DNA of 44,546 nucleotides from Symploca sp. SIO2C1 (lineage in GTDB: Bacteria > Cyanobacteriota > Cyanobacteriia > Cyanobacteriales > Coleofasciculaceae), in assembly GCA_010692635.1 (NCBI GenBank), contig JAAHGL010000044.1:1-44546 (forward strand). The letters run 5' to 3'. Positions 19,189 through 29,050 of the stretch are shown here, piece after piece; position 1 is the first letter of the stretch; every line of letters starts with the position of its first letter. The position numbers and the translations under genes are program-made. The notes beneath the pieces are model-generated. The model did no database searches. It was not told the origin of the DNA and saw nothing but the letters and a program-made list of their open reading frames with translations.

Positions 19189-20247
19189 ACTGTAGTTCTT
19201 TCTGCCGATGAGCCAATAAGTGGTCATTTCTCCTTTGCTTTTCACAGTGATTTTACCTCGCTGTTCCAATTGATACTTGTTCTGCAACTGCTCGTAAGTA
19301 GCAGCAGTCACCTGAATCCTCCCTGGCACTCCTTGAGTCTCCATCCGAGAAGCTATATTCACCGTATCCCCCCAGACATCATAGGCGAATTTTTTGATAC
19401 CGAGTACTGCTGCTACCACTGGTCCCCCGGTATTAATACCTATCCTCAAGGCAAGAGGTTGCCCATTGGGCCATGTAAATTTTGCGATCGCTTGTTGCAT
19501 ATCCAAAGCCATCTCCGCGATCGCTAGTGCATGATCCGGGCGCACAACAGGCACTCCCCCAGCTACAAAATAGGCATCCCCAATAGTTCTAATTTTTTCG
19601 ACACCGTGCCACTGTGCTAACTGGTCGAAGGTAGAAAAAACTTGATTTAATAAGTTAACTACTTCCGTAGGAGGCATACAGCCAGAATTGGCAGCAAACT
19701 CAACTATATCGCTAAACAAAAAGGAAGCCTCATCATATTGTTTAGGCATAGCCCTGTGGTTTTGCTTCAATTCCTCAACGATTGTCTGAGGCAAGGTATT
19801 CAATAATAGGCGTTCTGACTTTTTCTGCTCTTCTCGCAGTGCATTATTCAGCGCCCGGAGGTTCAGGTGATTCTCTACACGAGCTAGTACTTCTTCCCTC
19901 TGAAATGGTTTGGTGATATAGTCTACACCACCTACTTTAAAGGCTTTAACCTTGTCCCAAACTTCATCAATAGCACTGATAAAAATTACCGGAATCTCTT
20001 TAGTTTGGTCATGAGCTTTCAACTGCTCACAGACTTTATAGCCATCCATCTCGGGCATTTTGATGTCGAGTAAAATTAGATCTGGTGGTGCTGCTTGAGC
20101 GGATCTTAGTGCTATTTGACCATTCAGCGCTTTACCGACTTCATAACCTTGCTCCGTTAGGAGCGTTGATAACAGACGCAAGTTATTGGGTGTATCATCA
20201 ACGACGAGAATGTTCGCCCTTGGGGACTTAGTTAGATGGCAATTCAT
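19186..20247 (-). CDS. Response regulator with class III adenylate cyclase output
   Basis: This is a 353-residue REC-cyclase fusion, cytoplasmic. The receiver spans about 10-125: DD pair in ILVVDDTPNN, phospho-acceptor Asp in LILLDIKMPEMDG, Thr/Ser in VIFISA, Lys in YITKPF. A short coiled linker leads to the cyclase domain, with metal Asp in FLFSDIVEFAA and TIGDAYF, and NIASRMETQG. The ATP-selecting Asp is present (YDVWGDTVN), while the Lys position is Arg (KIRTIGD). I start at ATG 20247, preceded by GGGAG. The frame extends to 20322, but that part looks non-coding. A hybrid histidine kinase lies directly upstream on the same strand, so it is the likely phosphodonor, coupling its signal to cAMP. 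Confidence 0.9.
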   Translation of the reverse strand: MNCHLTKSPRANILVVDDTPNNLRLLSTLLTEQGYEVGKALNGQIALRSAQAAPPDLILLDIKMPEMDGYKVCEQLKAHDQTKEIPVIFISAIDEVWDKVKAFKVGGVDYITKPFQREEVLARVENHLNLRALNNALREEQKKSERLLLNTLPQTIVEELKQNHRAMPKQYDEASFLFSDIVEFAANSGCMPPTEVVNLLNQVFSTFDQLAQWHGVEKIRTIGDAYFVAGGVPVVRPDHALAIAEMALDMQQAIAKFTWPNGQPLALRIGINTGGPVVAAVLGIKKFAYDVWGDTVNIASRMETQGVPGRIQVTAATYEQLQNKYQLEQRGKITVKSKGEMTTYWLIGRKNYS

Positions 20248-20362
20248 AAAAATTCTCCCGCCTAGATAACCCCATACCCTGATGGCTAGAAAGGAAGGCG
20301 GGGCAGGGTATAACGCCTTCAATTAGTAAAAAAAGCCCCATCCGTTTCTCGGTGAGGTGTGT

Positions 20363-22561
20363 TTACGCTGTAACCTGAGCCCGTTGAATTAACTCTATGA
20401 CTTGATCAAAAAGAAAATTATCTGCCCAATCCCTTAAGCTATTTGCTAGAGGAGAATGAACTTCAGGGATTTGCTCAACAAGCTGAATAATTTCATGATC
20501 CAGGCATTTGAGCGCTGCCTGGTTTAAGTTTTCCAGCCACTCCTTTGGCATATTAGATAAGTAAAAATCGAGGGATCGGTCAGCAGAGTTTATTAAGTTA
20601 CCTTGAATTGCCTCATCTTTTTTCTTAACCGCCAAATCTTCGTAGAGATAGCGCACTCCTAAATGTTGAGCTATTTTTTCCCAGAGCACTTCTTCTCGGA
20701 AAGGCTTACTCATGAAATCATCACAACCTGCTGACAAAACAGCAGTTCGCTCCTCTTCAAAGACACTAGCAGTTAAGGCAATAATAATGGTATTTGTTGT
20801 TGGTTGTTTGAGAATTGGGAATTGGGAATTGGGAATTGGGAATTGGGAATTGGGAATCGAATTTTGAATTGAAGCTCCCTTGTCTCCCCCAGCTTCCCCA
20901 GCTCCCCAGCTCCCCATCTCCCCATCTCCCCATCTCCCCAGCTCCCCAGCTCCCCATCTCTCCATCTCCCTCTCTTTTGCTTTAATTTCCTTGGTTGCTT
21001 GATACCCATTCATCACTGGCATGCGGATATCCATCAAGATTAGATGTGGTGAGTAAGTTGACCAAATTTCAATCGCTTCTTGGCCATTTTCAGCTTCATG
21101 AACTGAGAAACCTATAGATTTGAGCAACTTGAGCAAAAATAAACGACTCTTTGAGCAATCATCAACCACTAAAATGCGATATTCCGGTTGATTTGGTGCT
21201 AAACCAATTACCTTAGGGTTTTCCTGGGATGCTTTAATCTCAGTAGCTTGAGCAAGGGTAACTTGGATCTCAAAGGTAAAAGTTGTCCCCCTCTTGGGAA
21301 TACTGGTGACATTGATTTTTCCTCCCATCAGTTGCACAATTGTCTGGCTAATCGCTAAACCCAATCCTGTTCCTTGCCGGGATTTACAACCTGTTTCCGT
21401 TTGTCCAAAAGCAGTAAATAATTTGTCCATTTCCTCTGGAGCAACACCAGGGCCAGTATCTTCAACTTCAAAATGGATTATTGTTTGGGAATTGGGAATT
21501 GGGAATTGGGAATTGTTAATATCTCCTGGGTTTCCACATCTCCGTGTCTCCACGTCCCCGCGTCCCCGCGTCTTCCTATTTCTCCATCTCTCCTTGCTCC
21601 CCAGTCTCACCCGCAGAGTTACACTGCCCTCTTCAGTAAATTTGATGGCATTGCCTAGAAGATTAATCAAGATTTCACGTAGCTTACCCTCATCTGCTTG
21701 CACATATTGGGGAACATCTGACGAACACTCGAAAATCAGCTGTAATCCCTTGGTTACAGCTTTGAGTTGCAGCATCTGTTTGAGGTTGTCCAGAAAACAG
21801 TACAAGTCAAAGCTATTATTCTTCAAAGTGCTTCTACCTGCCTCAATTTTGGACATTTGCAGAATATCGTTGATCAATTCTAGAAGATGTTTACCAGAGA
21901 GATTGATGATGCTTAGGTATTGCTGTTGCTCAGTAGATAGAGATGAATCGCGAACCATCACTTGGGTAAAACCCAAGATGGCATTGAGGGGAGTGCGCAA
22001 CTCATGACTCATGTTTGCCAGAAATTGGCTTTTGGCTCTATTGGCAGCATCCGCAGTGGTTTTAGCTAAGGCAAATAACTGGGATTGAGCAAGGACTAGA
22101 ACCCGCATATCTAGTAACCGCCACTGTCCATTTAATCCTTTGAGAATAATTGGTTCATAAGCCATAGAGTCTGAACGCTGGAGAGCCAGTTCCACTGCCT
22201 TGTCAATAGAGCAAGTTACACTCAGCACTAGATACTTTTGCAAAAAAGTTTTCCTATCTATAATCCCTTCAAAATCAGCAATTGCGCTCCACATTGACTG
22301 AATTGGATTTCTCAAGTAAATCTCTAATCCGTGGGGACCGGACTCATAGGGACGACTTAGCCACTCAAAAAATTGATTTCTGGAGATCATGCCTATCAGT
22401 TGACTATTAGTCGTAATTATGACTCCCGGTAGCTCTAGTTGCTGCTGAAACTTTTTGGCTACAACCTTGCCCAAAGTCGTCAAGCTAACTTGAAAGTCAT
22501 GACTAGGGAGGTCTGCCAGATTTGAATCAAGAGTAAGCCTATCTAGTTTTTGTACAAGCAC
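20363..22561 (-). CDS. Hybrid histidine kinase with receiver, interrupted by translated repeats
   Basis: The 732-residue kinase starts at GTG 22561. The N-terminal 180 residues are a sensor of uncertain fold (the GVIITTNSQLIGMISRNQFFEW stretch resembles a CBS-like or SPOR-unrelated input module). HisKA is MSHELRTPLNAILGFTQ (His near 188). HATPase has N box (LLGNAIKF), G1 (DTGPGV) and G2 (GTGLGLAISQ). A receiver near 470-620 has Asp in LILMDIRMPVMNG and Lys in FMSKPF. The C-terminal 90 residues are helical and may be a relay region. Two loops are filled by repeat DNA: about 35 residues inside the HATPase and about 60 between receiver strands. Frames remain open, so the protein may be intact. 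Confidence 0.88.
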   Translation of the reverse strand: MLVQKLDRLTLDSNLADLPSHDFQVSLTTLGKVVAKKFQQQLELPGVIITTNSQLIGMISRNQFFEWLSRPYESGPHGLEIYLRNPIQSMWSAIADFEGIIDRKTFLQKYLVLSVTCSIDKAVELALQRSDSMAYEPIILKGLNGQWRLLDMRVLVLAQSQLFALAKTTADAANRAKSQFLANMSHELRTPLNAILGFTQVMVRDSSLSTEQQQYLSIINLSGKHLLELINDILQMSKIEAGRSTLKNNSFDLYCFLDNLKQMLQLKAVTKGLQLIFECSSDVPQYVQADEGKLREILINLLGNAIKFTEEGSVTLRVRLGSKERWRNRKTRGRGDVETRRCGNPGDINNSQFPIPNSQTIIHFEVEDTGPGVAPEEMDKLFTAFGQTETGCKSRQGTGLGLAISQTIVQLMGGKINVTSIPKRGTTFTFEIQVTLAQATEIKASQENPKVIGLAPNQPEYRILVVDDCSKSRLFLLKLLKSIGFSVHEAENGQEAIEIWSTYSPHLILMDIRMPVMNGYQATKEIKAKEREMERWGAGELGRWGDGEMGSWGAGEAGGDKGASIQNSIPNSQFPIPNSQFPILKQPTTNTIIIALTASVFEEERTAVLSAGCDDFMSKPFREEVLWEKIAQHLGVRYLYEDLAVKKKDEAIQGNLINSADRSLDFYLSNMPKEWLENLNQAALKCLDHEIIQLVEQIPEVHSPLANSLRDWADNFLFDQVIELIQRAQVTA
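20811..20967. repeat. Repeat block inside receiver domain of kinase
   Basis: GGGAATT heptads (about 20814-20858) followed by an AGCTCCCC/CATCTCCC tract. It is translated on the minus strand as NSQFPIP units and a G/W/E-rich segment (GELGRWGDGEMG) without breaking the frame. Confidence 0.85.
21484..21602. repeat. Repeat block inside HATPase domain of kinase
   Basis: Four GGGAATT units and a CACGTCCCCGCGTC-type tract, translated in frame between two strands of the ATPase domain ([10 protein letters not shown] and a R/G-rich stretch). Confidence 0.8.
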
Positions 22562-23035
22562 AATGGACTTTGGGTGGCTAGGGTGTATTCAATGGGTTGC
22601 GCTCAAGAGTGCTATTCTTCGCTTCCCTAGGAGAGTTGAAGAATAGACATTGGTAGGATTGGGGGATTGGGAGAGCTTTTCGGAATTGATGCGTGTCCCT
22701 GACTTAAGACTCAACACGAACACTTCACTTACTTAATGACAGATATTGGTGTTGATGAGAATAGTTACTTCGATTCTAACCCTATCAAAAGCTAAAGTCA
22801 GGGTCATAATTGATAATTTTGGCGGTATTACGTTGACTTACAGCAACTTACCTGCTAGCTCCTGACAAATCTCCAGAAAGGCTAGTACTGCTGCGCTGCA
22901 CTAGATTGGTAATTTAGGTTTTACCTAAGATTACTTTTATATATATTAGAAATAATTTAATTATATGATTGAATGATTTGTTACTCTCTCAAGAGCAATC
23001 TGACCAATAACAGAGCATCTAATCTATTCATGATT
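22562..23035. other. Intergenic region without recognised gene
   Basis: 474 bp. I see no protein or RNA gene. It contains a small inverted repeat (TTAGGTTTTACCTAA, near 22915) and an AT-rich stretch (22925-22975) that could hold the promoter region, but nothing decisive. Confidence 0.4.
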
Positions 23036-24436
23036 TTAGCTGCGTGCCAAATCAGAAGGGAATTTTTGACGAGGAATACGCAATGCCTGCTTGCGATTTT
23101 CTAAGAGTTTTATGACTTCGTTAGCAATTATTCTAACTAGCTCAGGATCGCAGCTAGCTAGGAAATCTTCAGAAGAAATAGTTCCTTGAAAAAATTTACG
23201 GGATTGCTCTCGAAGTGCCAGAATACCATCAAAACCGATGAATTTGATTACAAAAGCAGTTAAAGGAGAAGTTTTTATATCATAATTACCCCCATTACCA
23301 CGCCCTAATATGAATAAATTACATACTTCTTTTTCAATATAATTTGTCGGTTGATATGGTTTGATTAAATTAGGAAAAGTATCTCCCAATCTACCTAGAA
23401 AATATCCAGAATCTGGTAATTCTCCCATCATGATTGCCAAAGAAATATCTTGACTTAGACGCAAAGATAGTGCTTCAAGAATAGCATTTGCTATCAGTTT
23501 ACTTTCTAAATATAGCCGTCCTATTTTGATGTTTTCCTTGGCTTGCTCAACTAGATTGTGGTAAGTTTCATCGTCCGGTTCTCCTTGAAAATGTTGAAAA
23601 ATAGTTTCTGGATTGAGAAAATTCATGAAGCCTGTCATTTTTTGAATGGCTATTCTATAATCGCGAACTGTGTAAGCACCCGATTTTTGCAGATTATGGT
23701 TGGTTTCTGGTAAAAGATTCCAAGTGTTGGCTAAAAAAACTGCTGAACTCGGATGGGCAAAACTACCCACATCTCTGTTGGTTACTCTTACCGACTGCTT
23801 AACCGTTTGTCTAATTTCTTCATCTGTCAACTTTAGATTAAACTGCTCATTGGTTGACTTCAAACGCTGGTATAATAATTGACTAGGATTTAAACCTGAT
23901 TCTGAGATTGGTCTAAAGGGAATCGTAGCTTCGATACAAGCCGTCAGCTGCACTATGAGGCTAGAACTAAAAAAAGACTCCAGAGCTTTGGCCGCAACAA
24001 CCGCACTCAAGAACTCGTTTTGCCCGGCCAAAGGAGAAAGTGCCTGCTCTGGAACAAAACCAAATACCGCCGCCACCATCTCGAAAGTGGGATCATCAGG
24101 CAACTCAGGTTTTGCCCGAATAAACAACTGTCCCTGTTCTTCCCTCAGCAAAGGAGCAAGGTAATAGGTGAAGTTAAAGTTTATACTCCCATCTACCTGC
24201 ACATAGACAATATCGTGAAATAAACCTGCTAGTATTTCTATGGCATCTGTAGACCCACCAACTTCAAACATGTGTTCGGCTGAATGGAAGCAGCGTCGAG
24301 GACCAGTCATAGTTTGTACAATGAGCTGGGTGATTTTAGCAAGTTCGGCTAGGCTAACTTCAACCTCTAGCTGCTCTGTAGCCCATAGCAGCTTCTCTAA
24401 ACATTGTTGATGATTCTGATTGTGTTCAAGACTCAT
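23036..24436 (-). CDS. HD-domain-like protein (putative metal-dependent phosphohydrolase)
   Basis: This 466-residue protein has an N-terminal HD-type signature: RCFHSAEHMFEV (His pair) then ILAGLFHDIVYVQVD, giving the H...HD arrangement that binds two metals in HD phosphohydrolases. A later conserved-looking stretch (VTNRDVGSFAHP) may add a metal-site Asp. The C-terminal 250 residues are helical and I do not recognise them. Nucleotide or cyclic-nucleotide turnover is possible, and the nearby adenylate cyclases make a cAMP link conceivable, but that is inference only. No signal peptide. It starts at ATG 24436. Confidence 0.68.
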   Translation of the reverse strand: MSLEHNQNHQQCLEKLLWATEQLEVEVSLAELAKITQLIVQTMTGPRRCFHSAEHMFEVGGSTDAIEILAGLFHDIVYVQVDGSINFNFTYYLAPLLREEQGQLFIRAKPELPDDPTFEMVAAVFGFVPEQALSPLAGQNEFLSAVVAAKALESFFSSSLIVQLTACIEATIPFRPISESGLNPSQLLYQRLKSTNEQFNLKLTDEEIRQTVKQSVRVTNRDVGSFAHPSSAVFLANTWNLLPETNHNLQKSGAYTVRDYRIAIQKMTGFMNFLNPETIFQHFQGEPDDETYHNLVEQAKENIKIGRLYLESKLIANAILEALSLRLSQDISLAIMMGELPDSGYFLGRLGDTFPNLIKPYQPTNYIEKEVCNLFILGRGNGGNYDIKTSPLTAFVIKFIGFDGILALREQSRKFFQGTISSEDFLASCDPELVRIIANEVIKLLENRKQALRIPRQKFPSDLARS

Positions 24437-24607
24437 GAATATTTTTCTACTTTAACTTTTATTCAACCCTTAAGTAAGATAGATGTATTGGTTGACAATA
24501 TTCTAGCCTTATAGAGACCTATCTAATTTTTGGTTAATTTTATAGTGGAAGGATAACTAGAGGCAAATTGCTAATTTTCCTACTTTTTGGGTTTTGACAC
24601 TCCCCTA

Positions 24608-24709
24608 GGGGTGAGTGAAAAAAAGGGTGGGGAGATAGGGAAACAAAGGAGAACTAATAATTTGAGAGAATACTTTGCTAGAAATTCCTTCCCTAATTTC
24701 GCTCATCCC
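24608..24709. mobile_element. MITE family C, copy 1, with 7-bp target duplication
   Basis: Ends GGGGTGAGTGAAA and TTTCGCTCATCCC. It is flanked by TCCCCTA at 24601-24607 and 24710-24716. Next to the left end is AAAAGGGTGGGGA, shared with the 35211 copy. 102 bp, no ORF. Confidence 0.82.
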
Positions 24710-24902
24710 TCCCCTAGCTCCCCCAGCTTCCTGAATGTCAAATATAAAAAACCTACTCCAAAGAGGAGGCTGGGTTTGAGGAACCCTATCGACAATACCC
24801 TCGTCACTGCTAATATTGGAGCCATTCATAGTAGTTAGCATAGACAAGCCGGTGAATCAGCAGCTCAGCCAAAAATTCTTCAAGAAGTTTAGCTTAGTGA
24901 CT

Positions 24903-25451
24903 ATGCTTAGCCTTGGTAAATATTTCACTAAAGGCAGTGTAATGATGGCTAGTGGACTATTAATTGCCATTTTGGCTCAAACTCAGCCAGTTCGCTCCCA
25001 GGCAATTTTCGAGAACCTCAAAATTGAACCGGGGTTTTCTCCAGATCCCATGCAAGTGAAGGGTATCAGCGGCGGTTGTATACCGGCTGGACCAATCGAG
25101 GCTCAAAGGGATCAGAACCTCAGCAACGGTTGTATACCAACTGAGGATAACATTACTGGAGTTGCAGAAACCCAAACCGGTCCCTGTGTAGGTTTTTTTG
25201 ATAAACAACCTGACCATATAGTAGAGTTGACGACTTTTTTCGACTATTTGAGCCTAAAAGTACAAAGTTCTGGGGACACTACCCTAGCTATTACTGGTCC
25301 TGGCGGCACTTGGTGTAGTGATGACTCTCAGGACAAAAACCCTATTGTTGCAGGTCAATGGTTACCTGGGATTTACCAAGTATGGGTAGGTTCTTATGCA
25401 CAAAACCAATATTACCCTTATATCATAAAAATCAGTCAAGTTAAGCCATGA
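24903..25451 (+). CDS. Secreted protein with PPC-like C-terminal domain
   Basis: This 182-residue exported protein has a signal peptide visible after ATG 24903: GKYFTKGSVMMASGLLIAIL, then AQTQPVRSQA with an SQA-type cleavage site. Upstream in-frame codons to 24816 are poorly coding, and 24942 (MMASG) is an alternative start. The mature part has four Cys (GGCIPAG, NGCIPT, GPCVGF, TWCSDD) that could form two disulfides, and ends in a beta-rich segment (FDYLSLKVQSSGDTTLAITG, then GIYQVWVGSY) resembling bacterial pre-peptidase C-terminal or similar extracellular beta domains. Function is unknown. Flanked by a MITE upstream and heptads downstream. Confidence 0.7.
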   Translation: MLSLGKYFTKGSVMMASGLLIAILAQTQPVRSQAIFENLKIEPGFSPDPMQVKGISGGCIPAGPIEAQRDQNLSNGCIPTEDNITGVAETQTGPCVGFFDKQPDHIVELTTFFDYLSLKVQSSGDTTLAITGPGGTWCSDDSQDKNPIVAGQWLPGIYQVWVGSYAQNQYYPYIIKISQVKP

Positions 25452-25455
25452 ATGG

Positions 25456-25713
25456 GGAATTTAGAATTTAGAATTTAGAATTTAGAATTGGAAGTAGCTA
25501 ATGGCTAATGGCTAATGGCTAATTGAAAATTGGGAATTGAGGAAGAAGGATTTTTATCAATGGATAATGGATAATGGATAATGGATAATTGGTTAATTTG
25601 GTCTAAGACCTCTTCATTTATGAAGAAAATAAAAAGAAAATATTTTCCTGATTGTCAATCCTCTTCTTTCAAGGAGAGGTAATTATCCATTATCCATTGT
25701 TCATTATCCATTG
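25456..25713. repeat. Heptad arrays and repeat family D, copy 1
   Basis: TTTAGAA array (25456-25488), GGCTAAT array (25500-25522), then the family D unit at 25558-25713. The latter has TGGATAA heptads at both ends as inverted repeats and an inner AAGACCTCTTCATTT/AAGGAGAGG region similar to 38151-38311. Confidence 0.65.
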
Positions 25714-25749
25714 TTGAACTACGGCATCAGTGTAGCTGATAGCTGATAG

Positions 25750-28485
25750 CTAACACCTAATATTCAAGGGAATTGTGACTGTGAATGTTGTACCTACGCC
25801 AACTTCACTATCTACTGTAATCTTGCCACCGTGTAAGTCAAGGGAGTTTTTGACAATAGCTAGCCCTAGGCCATTACCTGAAATATTACCAACATTATGA
25901 GCCCGATAGAAAGACTCAAATAGGTGTTCTTTGGCTTCTAGCGGAATGCCAATTCCTTGATCTTTAATCTGGAAAATAGCCTCTCGATTTTGGCAGGTGA
26001 GTTCAAAACTAATTGGGCTCTTTTGGGGAGAGTACTTAATGGCATTAGAGAGGAGATTAATAAAAATATGTTTGAGCAATTTTTCGTCCATGTAAGCTTG
26101 AGAAAATTGACATTTTTCAGCATCATTGATATCAGTTTCATTAAAAATAATTTGGTGACTATGAGCATTACCAATTCGTACATCATCTACTAAAGTGCTA
26201 CAGAATTTAATCAAATCCATTTTGACTGGATTAAATTCTAATTTTCCTGCTTCTACTTTGCCAATTAGTAACACATCATCCAATAACTGAGTCATATGTT
26301 TAACTGAAGATTGAATACGCTCAAAATAAACAATTTTCTTTTGATCACTCCATTTGTCTTTGTAATGTTGCAGCAATTCACTAGAACTAAGAATGGTAGT
26401 TAAAGGAGTGCGGAACTCGTGAGAAGTCATGGAAACAAAGCGAGATTTGAGTTCATTAAGTTCTTTGGCTTTTTCTAGGGTTTTGCGTAGTTCTTTTTCC
26501 GCCTGCTTGCGTTCTGTGATATCTCGTACAATTGCCATGACTTCGTTGACTTCACTGACGACAATTCGGGCTTCCCAGTTACGCATTACACCATTGCGAG
26601 GAAACTGATATTCAAAGATTTGGATGTTGCCAGTTTGTAAAGCTTCTTCTACAGAGTGGAGGATTGGCTGCGCCACTTCTGCTGGTAGAACCTCATCTAC
26701 TTTTTTACCGAGAAATTCACTAGGTGAGCTAAATAGCTCGTTATTTTTTGCTGCTTTGTAATTTACAAAAGTACCATCTCGACTAATACGATACATTATA
26801 TCTGGTATTGCATTCAGTAAGGCTCGATTGGTAGCAGCACTGATGCGAACAGCTTCTTCCATCCACTTGCGCTGGGTAATATCAATGCCGATAAATACAG
26901 CAGCTTGGTTATGATTGTATTTTTGGGCAGCTACTAGATAAGTATGCTTATAGCCATCAACTTCCATCTCAAATTCTATGGAAGTGTTGGTCTGGGGAAT
27001 AGCAAAAAACTGACGCCCATATTCGGCAAATTCATAACTGCTGTGGAGAAAGCCAATGTTTTGACCAACAAAATCCTCTGGGGAGACTTTGAATAGGTTT
27101 GCTAACTGCCGATTAACTCCTAAGTATTGAAAATTTGAGTTAATCCAAGAAACATATCCAGGAACGGCGTCCAAAACGGCTTGTAATTGATCTCTAGCTT
27201 GTGCCAATTCTTTCTCTGTTTTTTGGCGCTTAGCAATCTCCGGTTTTAATTGCTGGTTGATTTGTTTTAATTCAGCTGCCCACTCCTCAAATCTAACTTG
27301 GAGCAGATCATGAGCTCTTTGTAGTTCTGATTCTGCCCATTTACGCGCAGCAATTTCAATTTTGCACTGCTCGAAAAGGTTGAATTGTTTGGCGGCAATT
27401 GCTACTTGGGTTGCCAATTTTTCTAGCAAATCAATTTCCGATGAGTACCACTGTCGAGGAATTGAACATTGCTGGACTATCAGTAATCCCCACAATTGTT
27501 CTCCTTGTACAATAGGAACAGCTAAATTAGCTCTAACCTTCAACTGTGCCAATAGCTCCACCTGAGAGGAACTGATGTTTGCGGTGTAAATATCGTCTAT
27601 CACCTCAATGCAACCAGTGGTATATGGTTTAACCCAAGTTCTCTCTAAGCTCAAGTCAGATCTGAGTTTTTCTCTAATTGGCTCCCAAGCAGTATCTACA
27701 GACTCAGCGACAATTACACCATTTCCCTCTGGCTCCAAGGAATAAATAATGACGCGATCGCTCTTGAGATATTGCCGCACCTGTTCTACTGTAGTATTGG
27801 CAATTTCTTCTAAGTTCTCAGACTGATGAATAAGCTGGGCAATTGTTCCTACCAGAAGCTCTTTGGCTGCTGGCTCTTGGATTTGGGTAGCGGGAATCAC
27901 TCGTTCTTCTTTTACTTTAACTTTACTCTTATCTAAGAGTTCTACTTTCTGGCTTTGTGGAGAGGTGATTAACTGCCTCCGTTCCTCGAATTCTTGCCCT
28001 AATACCTGCATTAGATGATCTAATGTCACTATTCCCAGTAGTTGACTCCTATCATCCACTATTGGAAGGTAGCGAAGGCGATGCTGATAAAACAGCTTTA
28101 CTACAGTAAAAATATCCTGAAAATCTGATGCTCTGAGGATAATTACATCCCGTGTTGCTACTGAACCTGCTTGAGCCTCCTCTAGATTCATTCCATTAGC
28201 CACAAATTTGATCACATCCCACTCAGTTAATAAACCAAGTAGCTTTCCCTCTTCCACGACTAAGACGCAACTAGCTTGTGCCTTATTCCTAAAGCTAATA
28301 TCTGGTGATTGGTTATCGTCGAGACTCTGCGGCGTAATTTCTTGCGGCTGCGGGTAAATGTGCTGCACCTGGTTCATCAAATTGACGACTTCTACCAAAG
28401 GAGTTTCCGGCATAACCGTCAGGGGATAAGGATCAATAGCAGCTTCTAAGGCTACCAAAGAAATGGGTAAGTCTTGAGGTGGCAT
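25750..28485 (-). CDS. CBS-GAF-PAS-PAS sensor histidine kinase
   Basis: This is a 911-residue cytoplasmic histidine kinase. A pair of CBS domains (about 1-190; GLLTEWDVIKFV and LGIVTLDHLM ends) suggests adenine-nucleotide sensing. GAF (about 215-375), a coiled coil (375-430), two PAS domains (about 430-545 and 555-665, the second with the PAC-like IVRDITERKQAE), HisKA with SHEFRTPLTTIL (His near 690) and HATPase follow. N, G1 and G2 boxes are LLSNAIKYS, DQGIGIP and GNGLGLAIVK. There is no receiver, so it should hand phosphate to a separate regulator. No cognate regulator is adjacent. The GAF could bind a bilin or small ligand, but no bilin-binding Cys is evident. It starts at ATG 28485. Confidence 0.9.
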   Translation of the reverse strand: MPPQDLPISLVALEAAIDPYPLTVMPETPLVEVVNLMNQVQHIYPQPQEITPQSLDDNQSPDISFRNKAQASCVLVVEEGKLLGLLTEWDVIKFVANGMNLEEAQAGSVATRDVIILRASDFQDIFTVVKLFYQHRLRYLPIVDDRSQLLGIVTLDHLMQVLGQEFEERRQLITSPQSQKVELLDKSKVKVKEERVIPATQIQEPAAKELLVGTIAQLIHQSENLEEIANTTVEQVRQYLKSDRVIIYSLEPEGNGVIVAESVDTAWEPIREKLRSDLSLERTWVKPYTTGCIEVIDDIYTANISSSQVELLAQLKVRANLAVPIVQGEQLWGLLIVQQCSIPRQWYSSEIDLLEKLATQVAIAAKQFNLFEQCKIEIAARKWAESELQRAHDLLQVRFEEWAAELKQINQQLKPEIAKRQKTEKELAQARDQLQAVLDAVPGYVSWINSNFQYLGVNRQLANLFKVSPEDFVGQNIGFLHSSYEFAEYGRQFFAIPQTNTSIEFEMEVDGYKHTYLVAAQKYNHNQAAVFIGIDITQRKWMEEAVRISAATNRALLNAIPDIMYRISRDGTFVNYKAAKNNELFSSPSEFLGKKVDEVLPAEVAQPILHSVEEALQTGNIQIFEYQFPRNGVMRNWEARIVVSEVNEVMAIVRDITERKQAEKELRKTLEKAKELNELKSRFVSMTSHEFRTPLTTILSSSELLQHYKDKWSDQKKIVYFERIQSSVKHMTQLLDDVLLIGKVEAGKLEFNPVKMDLIKFCSTLVDDVRIGNAHSHQIIFNETDINDAEKCQFSQAYMDEKLLKHIFINLLSNAIKYSPQKSPISFELTCQNREAIFQIKDQGIGIPLEAKEHLFESFYRAHNVGNISGNGLGLAIVKNSLDLHGGKITVDSEVGVGTTFTVTIPLNIRC

Positions 28486-29050
28486 AATGAACTGGTGTTC
28501 TGTGGTTGAATGGAGTTACAGCGGTTTTCATCTAAGTGAAGTACAGAGTTTGTTGCTTGAAGGCAGAAGGCAGGAGGCAATCCTGATGAAAAAATTTTCA
28601 CCACTATGAATGAAAATCAATCTCTGGTGCGTCTGGTGCATCCCTACGTCCGGTGCATCTATTTTCTAAGTAGGTAAGCTAAAAAAAGCGAAAGTAAATT
28701 TCTAGGGGTAGGTTTAGCTAAGGATACTTGCTATTGTTCACTGTCTCATGGTTTCAAAATCTACCCTACCCATATGTTTTTACTTATGCCCGCCTACTTA
28801 GTATAAACAACCTAAATTTCAAGTATGAATAGCTAACTTGTAATCGTCAACCTTCCTCAGAGCAAGTTTTTTAGTCTCTGTGTTATCCCAAAATCTAACT
28901 TGTTACCAATGCACTCACCCGTCTAAACTCCAGTAATGAGTGGCTGACTTGAAGTTCTTTGCAACCGAAGGCTGTTAACTTATCTTTTAGAGGGTTGTTT
29001 CAATAATATAGCCCTCCTCAGCCAACCCCCATTGTTCATCAAAAATTACT
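28486..29050. other. Intergenic region between divergent genes
   Basis: 565 bp with no recognised gene. It contains a small AAGGCAGA heptad (28560-28575), a GTGCGTCTGGTGCATC repeat (28627-28658) and the inverted-repeat unit at 28666-28801. Confidence 0.45.
28666..28801. repeat. Inverted-repeat element, possible small MITE
   Basis: Ends CTAAGTAGG and CCTACTTAG are perfect 9-bp inverted repeats. Inner arms GGGTAGGTTT and AAATCTACCC also pair imperfectly. 136 bp, single copy in this window. Confidence 0.5.
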
